From Rhizoclosmatium globosum (lineage: Eukaryota; Chytridiomycota; Chytridiomycetes; Chytridiales; Chytriomycetaceae), in NCBI GenBank assembly GCA_002104985.1, contig MCGO01000010.1, positions 648,399 to 712,398 on the forward strand: a stretch of 64,000 nucleotides of DNA. The letters run 5' to 3'. Below are positions 56,624 through 64,000 of the stretch, one piece after another (positions within the stretch are counted from its first letter, which is position 1; each line of letters begins with the position of its first letter). The position numbers were made by a program, and so were the translations under genes. The notes below the pieces were generated by a model, which was given only the letters and a program-made list of their open reading frames with translations, ran no database searches and was not told the origin of the DNA.

Positions 56624-57504
56624 TCATTGCTTTCCAAGTGAACTTTGTGATCCAGTTTTTGAGATTGTTTGACGCTTTTGATTCAACAAAGTGGATCGTT
56701 TGTCAATAGAACCATGCGAACTTGCCGACGACACGGCACTCTTTTGCAAAGGACTCTTTCGAGCCAGAAAGTTGCCAGGACCAAGGAATCTTTTTTCCGG
56801 CATGACTGGGGGAAACGACAAGTTTCCAATGGCTTGCTCCAAATCTTTTTCTGATTTTGCCACATACGCCAATTTCTTTCCAGATGACACCTTTTCTGAT
56901 CGCAAAAGCACTAATTGGCTGGAACAACATGGAAGTCCTCTTTTGATATGGTCGTCAAACACTGCGGTGTTTAGAATTCCAACGCCATAAAACTCTCCCT
57001 TCTTCACAGTGACAATAGAGCCTTTCTTGGCCGGGTAGCCAACCTGATAAAATTCAACAATTAGAAAATAAGTAAGAACAAGCCTCTTACCTTGTGCTCT
57101 GGAATCATGATCGAAGTTCCTGCTCCCACACACTTGTCGCCACAACAGAACAGCTTGGTTTCAAATTTAGCTTTCAAAGGAGGCAATAACCAAAATCCAA
57201 ACGTAAGATTTGTTTGGTCGTCTTCAGCTTGATTAAGATCAGAATAACTCTCCGAAAGTGCCTTTGCCAATCCACGCGCTTCGTGCGGCTCTACAACACA
57301 CTTCTCCAAGTTTCCAAAACCTTCCCTTCCAACACCTAATTTTTCAGTGAGGGCCTTGGTGGCTGAAGGGGTATTCGTTGCGGGTGGGACCCAGATTTCC
57401 CAGTTCGGGTGAGCATGGTTTAGTTCATTGAAGGACATGGAAGACCAAATACTCGTGTCTCCGTTATAAAGCGTATCAATATCTTGGTCTTGGGAAGTCG
57501 ACAT
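56624..57504 (-). CDS. Uncharacterised protein, divergent from EFHB-like gene
   Basis: Exons 57091-57504 and 56624-57043 give 277 residues, starting MSTSQDQDIDTLYNGD. Sequence features: an acidic, Trp-containing N-terminal third (FNELNHAHPNWEIW), a GFWLLPPL segment, CCGDKCVGAGTSI, and a basic Ser-rich C-terminal tail. No helix or known domain is recognised. Its divergent position next to a flagellar gene hints at co-regulation with EFHB, as an inference only. Confidence 0.7.
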
Positions 57505-57729
57505 CGTTCTCGCGTTTCTCAGGTGCAACTTGCCTCGTAATTTTTCTTGCAAATCTTTCAAACAGACAATCAACCAACTCCCCTTTCTGTACTGGCCCTC
57601 CTTCCAATGTCTCCTCGTAAAAAGTACCTTGGGGCTCGACCTGATCCACACCCCGAAATCCCAGCGGTAAACGAGGTTTCTATTCTTGGGACTGTTTTTT
57701 GACATTGAGATTCCAAGGCTGGTGAAACA
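57505..57729. promoter_or_regulatory. Divergent promoter, uncharacterised gene versus EFHB-like gene
   Basis: A 225 bp gap between two divergent starts, probably serving both genes. No consensus site was assigned. Confidence 0.4.
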
Positions 57730-59347
57730 ATGAAACACGTTCCGGTGAGAGCAAGCGAGTGTCTCGACCACGGCGATAGAACTATTGTACGTTTTAAATC
57801 GTTGTTTGTTGTCGCGATTGACGTGTTTGTGCTCAGAACACGAAGCGGATTGTGAGACGTGGGGACTTTGCACATATTCCAGGAAAACTGCCGTTGAACA
57901 TTACCAGCTTGACTGAAAAGGCTCGACCAATGACTCATGGTGTTCAGTATGAGTATGGACCGTCGGTGAGAGCTGGGAAGAAGGCGATGGCGGAAGCTCA
58001 TTCTATTTTCTAGGCAGGGGAGGTCTTGTTTCCAAAGCAATCCCATCCAATCTTGCAGGTATTTCTTGCTCGATATAAACCGCTCATTTGTTTAAATGCT
58101 GACCCAGGAAGCTGAAAAACGGCGGGAGAAAATCTATCATCGAGTGGAACACCAGGCCTTGGGTACATTCCGCATAAAATTAACCACAGTCATCTCTGAA
58201 ACCTTTATTTCAGGTCAATCAATTGATCATCATGTCGAATTTCCGGAATTTTGTGCCCACCCGGACTTCAAATTTGGAATGTCCTCATTTGAAGACGTCA
58301 GTGTTCGAGAGATCATGTATCCTCCACCACATGTTCCGACTGAAAACGATGAGAAAATTCGCAAACAGTACCTTGTTAGTCATTGGTCGTATGGACCTGG
58401 TAAAGTTGTATTGTTTTGATTTCGCTTTGGCTGAAAAACAAATAAGGCGAAATCCGAACGCATTATGGGGACTTTAAAGTTCCTGATCACAAGCTTCTTC
58501 CAGATAACCACGATAACAATGGGTTGCGTGTAAAAGAGGCGTTGTACTGGACTGAGGAGTCTTTTAAGTATGAAACTGGCTGCTATAAATCGTGTTCTCT
58601 AACAATATATATAGAGCAAGGGAAACCAAATTATCATCTAAGCGACTGGCGGAATTTCGAAGACGAACACAACCTGAAATCGGAAAAGTACACGACCCGT
58701 GAGTTACAAAAATTGTATGTATGCGTAGTGATACAATGTCACAGCCTCAAAGAAACACTCTCGCATCTGCCAGAAGACTACAGTTTTGGAATAAGCTTTC
58801 CTCAAGATGCATACCATGTGTGCGACCTTCTTGGCAGTGGGCCTGCTGCGCAAGCTGATATGAAGGAAAAGAGGAGACAGGAGGAAGAAGACGAGAAACG
58901 CCGTCTGGCGGAAGCCAACGACCCGTCGATTCCGAAACCCAAATGTGGCCGTCGCTTTGAAGCTCAAGCGAAACGGGAACTATATTCTCGCGAACCAGCA
59001 AAGAAAATTACAACCATCCCCTATGAGTCCAATAGAACGGAGAAGAACGCAAATCAGTTTGTGTATGGATTACCAACGGTTTTGCATAGGAAACCTGGAT
59101 ATATGAAGAGGCTCGCTGACAATAACAATTATGGGGACGAATTGGACACGAAATGTACGTCATCAACGTTAATGAAAATATGTTTAACTTTGACTTGACA
59201 GCGCTTTTGTCACCAACACCAAGAAATATGCTTGGGGAAGACTTCCTGAATCAGTTCATCAAGAATATGCACGTGGATGCCCCAGAAAAAGAACAACCAA
59301 GGCCACGTTTACCTCCTGCCAGGGTTCGCCCATCAGTTGAAGTCTAA
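57730..59347 (+). CDS. EFHB/CFAP21-like axonemal protein
   Basis: Nine exons, 57730-57786, 57837-57965, 58014-58058, 58108-58162, 58214-58399, 58447-58567, 58615-58687, 58729-59154 and 59202-59347; about 412 residues with one base restored at the 58729 acceptor. Matching EFHB features are AGEVLFPKQS, EEAxxR-type QEAEKRREKIY, KLSSKRLAEFRRRTQPEIGK and YSFGISFPQDAYHVCDLL. The family lies inside the doublet microtubules of cilia and flagella. A Lys/Arg/Glu-rich segment follows, and no EF-hand loop is visible at the C-terminus, unlike human EFHB. Confidence 0.7.
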
Positions 59348-59462
59348 ACCCCATTCTATGTTCTCCGTCTCTCGTTTTCTCTAAATACTCTCTATTTATT
59401 ATGAAATGGTAAACCGGCCATTTCTGACAAGGAAACAAAGTAAAACGTTGTTAAAAAAATAA

Positions 59463-62400
59463 TCAATGATTGCGACTCATAGAAATAAGTGCCTTTTGAG
59501 CAGCCTGATCGCCAAGGTCAGACGCTGTCTTGAAAAGACTCCATGCCTTAGCCTCATCCACTTTCAGTCCGAACCGACCCTCCATATAGCAAAACGCAAT
59601 CTTGGTTATGGCTGGTAAATAGCCACCCTTGGCAGAGTCATTCAAAGCGGATAGGGCGATAGACTCGTTCTTGGGGAGGTCAGCAGAACCCAGTTCGTAC
59701 ATTCTCGAAATTTCGAATAGTGCAGATGTTCGGTACTCATTTTTAGGGTCTTAATTAAATGGTTAACATGACTAATGAGATGTTTGCGAGCCATTACCTT
59801 TGCAGCATTCGTTCAAACATCTCACAGCATCCGCAAATTGAATTGGTAATCCCAACTTTCCATACGCATATCCACAGCCTAATCTGAAAGAAGACTCAAC
59901 GTCGCCGGCCTTGATACCTTTCTTCAAGAAGGATACGGCAGTGGCTTCATCCTTTGGCACTCCCATCCCATTCGCAACCATAGACGCCAAGAGACAGCAC
60001 GCTGGGCCATACGTTTGCAAAGCGGAGTTGTACAGTAAAATGTAAGCGCTTTCATACTGATTATCGTCCAAATATGCTTTGCCGAGCAAGTACTGAGATT
60101 CAGCGTAGCCAAGGAAACACTGTCCCTTCAAAATATCAAACACTTCCACCATAAGCTCACGTCTCTCAGATGGATCCAACACATAGGTTTCTTCAATGCA
60201 AAACCGACTGAATTCTACGAGAATCTTGTTTGTCTTTCTTGACTCCGGTCTCATGGACGCTTTCGCCATATTGATACGAAGTGCTCCCAATTGCTTCTGA
60301 ACTTGGGACTTACGCCGAGGAGGTGTATGTTTTGGGTGGTTAACGAAACTTGGACGAACCGAGAAGACTCGGACCCACTCTTCGGAAGGTTGTTGGGCGA
60401 CTGGTGCCTCAACATAGTTCGAAGCACTGTCGGAGGGAGTAATTGTGTTGTAAATGGAGGTTGTATCTGAGCGAATACTGGCGAAGCTGGTAGAATGACG
60501 TGGGGAGAGTGATTGATTGAAAACTTGTGGCTGAACTTGTTGGTATTGTTGTTGTTGATAGAATTGCTGATAATACTGCATTTGTTGATAGTATATCGCC
60601 AACTGCTGCTGGTAGATGGCCGCCTGTTCCGGTGTTGTCCCAGGCGGGTAAGCAGAAAGAGGTGGAGGACCAGGAATCATCGTGCCAGTTGGAGGAGGAT
60701 GAAGTCCGGGAAGTTGGGGTGTCATCGGACGTGCAGGACCATGTCCATATTGAGGTGTGGAAGGACGAGCAGGCATAGGATAATTTTGATGTTTCAGAGA
60801 CGGTGTTGGTGACTGGGATCGTAACGAACGGTTTCTTGGCAATGCAGTAGTATTTTGAAACGCTGGACCTGCGGGGACTGTGGCTGATCGCTTCATGGCT
60901 TTCGCAAAGTCAAATCCAGCTTGATCTTCCAAATTACCAACAGATTCGATAGATTTCGATTCTTCTGACGCTGCAGATGAAATTTCAACTTGTTCTCCAA
61001 CAATCTTGGTTACGGCAACTTCATGAATAGATCGAGACATCTGGTTGGTAATTTGCTGAGAAGAAACATACTCTGATGAAACAGCAGGAGTCTTTTCTGG
61101 AACGGGCGGACGGTCATCTACAACAATTGATTCAGCAAAAGCCAGGCTTTGAATTGCTTCAGTTTGGAAAGTAGCTGGTATATTTTGAGCAGGTCTTTGA
61201 ATAACTACTGATTCAGTCGAGGGGATCGGCTCAGAATCGTTAGTTGAGTCTTTGACTTGACTCTTCGACTCGCTTGGCTCTATCAATACTACTGGAGCAA
61301 GCATCAACTCCTCAGGTTCCACAGATTTTACAGGCACGACAGGCTCAATAGTCTCAATAGGTTGAACAGGTCCGATATGCTCCACAACGACATGTTTGGC
61401 CTGCTCAACAACTTGAACAGACTCAACAGGCTCGATACGCTCAATATGCTCAACATGCTCGACAGGCTCGATATGCTGTACAGGGTCAACATTTTTGAGA
61501 GGCTCTGTTGTCTCTTCCGTTGACAGCAATTGATCATTTTGTTGGTTTGTAAGATCAGAAACCGCCTCTGACTCCTTCTTATCACCGTCTTCCGCTACAT
61601 CAGCGGTTGTTGACTCTTTTTCTGTAGTTTGAACGACGTTGATGTGTGAGGAGACATATTCAATAACGGCGATTTCTTCCACTGGTACAGAAGCTACTTC
61701 TTCCACTGGCATAACAGATACGGTTTCATGAGGCTGAATGAAAGTCGAAACAGGAACAGAAACGGCGGGAGAGATGAGGTCATTCATATCAATTTCGCGA
61801 CTTTGTGACTCATAGACAATTGTATTGGACTCGTTTGAAGTGGCAGCGTTTTCTGCATGAATTTTGAATCCAGTACTCGGTTGCTCCGGAACTTCAGTCA
61901 CTGGCTTTCCTGCTGGTGTACCAATAATTGAACGGCGCAAAGACGCCAAGATTCCGCGTTTTTGAACACCAACTTCCTCATTTTGTTCAACGTTGCTTTC
62001 AGCTGGAACTTGGTCGATAGATTCTTCTGTCAGAGTGGTAGGAACAGTGGTGGGTGGTTTCTTGTTGGGAACCACGCTGTTGACAATCATACTGAAGAAC
62101 CCCTTTTTCTTGCGAGGACCGTCGACAGTTGGAGAGTTTTCTTCAATTTCTTCGTCTGCAGATGACGACTTGATCTCAGGAACAAGAGGAGCTTCGATTT
62201 CCTCAATATTGCCCTCCACATTATTCTGGACATTGGATTTGATATTCTCTGGCGTGGCATTTGCGGAGACGCCTTCAGTTATAATTGGAGATGGGTCGGT
62301 TGAGTCCAGCAGGGAAACTGGGTCGTTGATGAGCTCCTCCATCATAGGTGTGGCAATTGTGTGATCCACGACTCCAATTGATGAAATTTCAGTCGTTTTT

Positions 62401-64000
62401 GCCGCTGCCACTTCATAATCACTTTCTACAACAATTTTATCCTTTAAAGCGTCTTGGATATCGTTTGAAGTGATAGCGACTGGGATGTCACTGGGGACAT
62501 CGCTTAACAAGGCAGAATCGATGGCAGCTGGCTCAATGGCGACGGGTGCTTCGAAGTCTAGAAGTTTGACCTCCTCTTCAACGACTGTAGAAGAAGCTTT
62601 TACAACACCTGGTTCAACGCCTATAATTGTGTTGTGGGACAAGTGATCCACATAAGGAGGTTCTAATTCGTTTGCTGTTTTTGTGCTCGTCAAAGGCTCC
62701 TTCAGTTCTGCCCCGGAATTCCGCGCGAGACACTTTTGGATGGTTTCATTGCATGTTGCATCATGTACGTCAAGGCCCAAGATAACCAGTCTGAGAAGAA
62801 TAAGATTATGATTAACGAAAGAAAGAAAGGAGGATCACTCACTTCTTGTTAGAAACCATTGCATCAGCGAATGCCTTTTCAACTTCAACTCCATAGTCGT
62901 CGCTTCCAAGTCTGACCTCTAACAGCGAAGTGTTTACTTTGATTGCCGCAGCCATTGCCAGCATGGCTTCTTTGGTCAATTCTTTGCGGTTAAGATCCAA
63001 ACGCTCGATAGTTGTGTTCACTTGTAATGCCTGATAGCAATTAGAAATTGATTGGGGCTGATTTTGGGAAACGAACCTCGCATATTGCAATCACGTCTTC
63101 AGTCGACAAATCGTCTTCTGACAGATCGAGAGCCATAATATCAGTGCTAGCAGCGATTTCAGCCACTAGCCAGGAGATATCAACATCGGCGTCGTCGTTC
63201 ACATCTTTGTTGGATTGCAAAAGCACAGTTTCATTCGATGTCGTTGGGATGATTTCTGGTGCAGAAGCTTCGATTGCATCAAGAGATGAAGTGCTAGTTG
63301 AATCGGCGAACATGTCTTGTTGAATAGGAGTTTCCACGATTGTAGGCAAATGCGAAGTGAAAGGAGTTGCAGGGGCATTCAAAACAGAGAATTCAGGAGG
63401 AATTGGCTGAGAAATCACAGCGACTGTCTCGGGGTTGTTTGGATGTCGAGGTGGAGCAACATATGATAGCTCAGATTCGATCGATTCTTCTTCCGTGGAT
63501 ACATAAGACAGACGGGTGCTTAAAAATTGTGGAGAGCGGGGAGACGTGCCAACAAATTGCTGTAAATCGAAATGAGTGTGGTTAGTGTAAAGTAGAAACT
63601 ATTTACCACATCCAAGTGATCCGATCCTCCAACGGAGAACGACTTCGCAGAAATAGAATCTTTAGCTTCGTCATTATCACTGATTTCAACTGCAATATCT
63701 TTCTCAACCGGTGGCGGCGGAGGTGGTGAAGGAGTTGAGTACGCATCCAAGACGTGCGAAGCAGAAATCACAGTTGATGTATCTCGGTTCAGATCCTTCT
63801 CTTCCTCAAAACCTTGAATAACACGAGATGTTGGGCTTTGAACAGGTTTCACGACTTCATTTGACTCCACTGGCTCTTTGGGATATACAGATTGGGGATT
63901 TTCGAGTGGAGCGCCTCTTGGTGAAGGAGTCAAAATTTCCACATGGGCTGTAGGAATTGGAGAATTCGTCGCTGGAGGTATTGGTAATTCTTTTTCTCCC
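59463..64000 (-). CDS. LRR-disordered-Sel1 repeat protein (N-terminus outside window)
   Basis: Exons 63607-64000 (open at the right edge), 63077-63559, 62843-63030, 59798-62790 and 59463-59749. In order: a Pro/Ser-rich part, leucine-rich repeat-like helices (IERLDLNRKELTKEAM and LLEVRLGSD), a very long disordered region with Val/Glu/Pro repeats, a Gln/Tyr-rich stretch (QQMQYYQQFYQQQQ), then about five Sel1-like repeats (YLLGKAYLDD, VANGMGVPKDE, EGRFGLKVDEAKAWSLF) to the stop. Sel1 repeats scaffold protein complexes; fungal Chs4/Skt5 regulators of chitin synthase have them, but a match to that family is not shown. The 2993 bp central exon has no frame break. Confidence 0.8.

Noticed and set aside
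1..64000. Bacterial features such as operons, ribosome binding sites or CRISPR
   Set aside because: The genes are intron-split and eukaryotic; no direct-repeat array with spacers was seen.

Overview
This window is nuclear DNA of a eukaryote, most lik a flagellated zoosporic fungus (chytrid-type). The genes are dense, lie on both strands, and are split by short GT-AG introns (mostly 44-75 bp, donors usually GTANGT). The gene content is fungal: a GH18 chitinase, two OFA-type transporters, an OPT oligopeptide transporter, a Loa1-type acyltransferase and a Sel1/LRR protein. It also holds an axonemal EFHB/CFAP21-like gene and a C2CD5 homologue, which points away from Dikarya. No rRNA, tRNA, CRISPR array or transposon was recognised, and the species is an inference.

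Layout. 1-4.2 kb: tail of an unknown gene, a mitochondrial HMG-box gene, a broken thioredoxin-UBA-UBX fusion and a duplicated multi-pass membrane protein. 4.3-9.3 kb: SLC26/SulP anion transporter and OPT transporter. 10.2-12.1 kb: separate thioredoxin and UBXN1-like genes, the unfused relatives of the 1.3-3 kb fusion. 13-14.7 kb: membrane-anchored chitinase. 14.9-17 kb: two 7TM genes. 17.2-29.6 kb: FkbM methyltransferase, TFIIIC tau95/GTF3C5, PKA catalytic subunit, C2CD5, LYAR-type zinc finger, RPL38 and LSM12. 31.1-43.8 kb: a tandem array of eight more 7TM genes (three intact, one with one frame break plus one with an intact spliced frame, two frame-broken, one truncated), interrupted by a large modular Cys-rich protein. 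43.8-51.4 kb: ATG101, Loa1-like acyltransferase, GTF3C6, a secreted Cys-rich protein, cytosolic TrpRS, a PLAC8 protein and a Dap1/MAPR protein. 51.5-56.3 kb: tandem OFA transporters. 56.6-64 kb: unknown gene divergent from EFHB, then a long LRR-disordered-Sel1 protein running off the right edge.

Many genes have otherwise good homology but need a one-base correction to stay in frame (UBX fusion, membrane gene, SLC26, OPT, C2CD5, LSM12, 7TM copies, OFA1, EFHB). The defects are mostly single missing bases in short homopolymers, with no clear nonsense substitutions. That looks more like long-read consensus error than decay, so frame-broken genes are called CDS with a note and only the truncated 7TM copy is called a pseudogene.

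The most distinctive features are the 7TM superfamily (ten members in three subgroups, with a shared aromatic-x-x-R signature after TM3), a datable tandem-duplication junction inside it, and the two-module Cys-rich protein embedded in it. Housekeeping genes sit between these lineage-specific families; two TFIIIC subunits are present but not adjacent.
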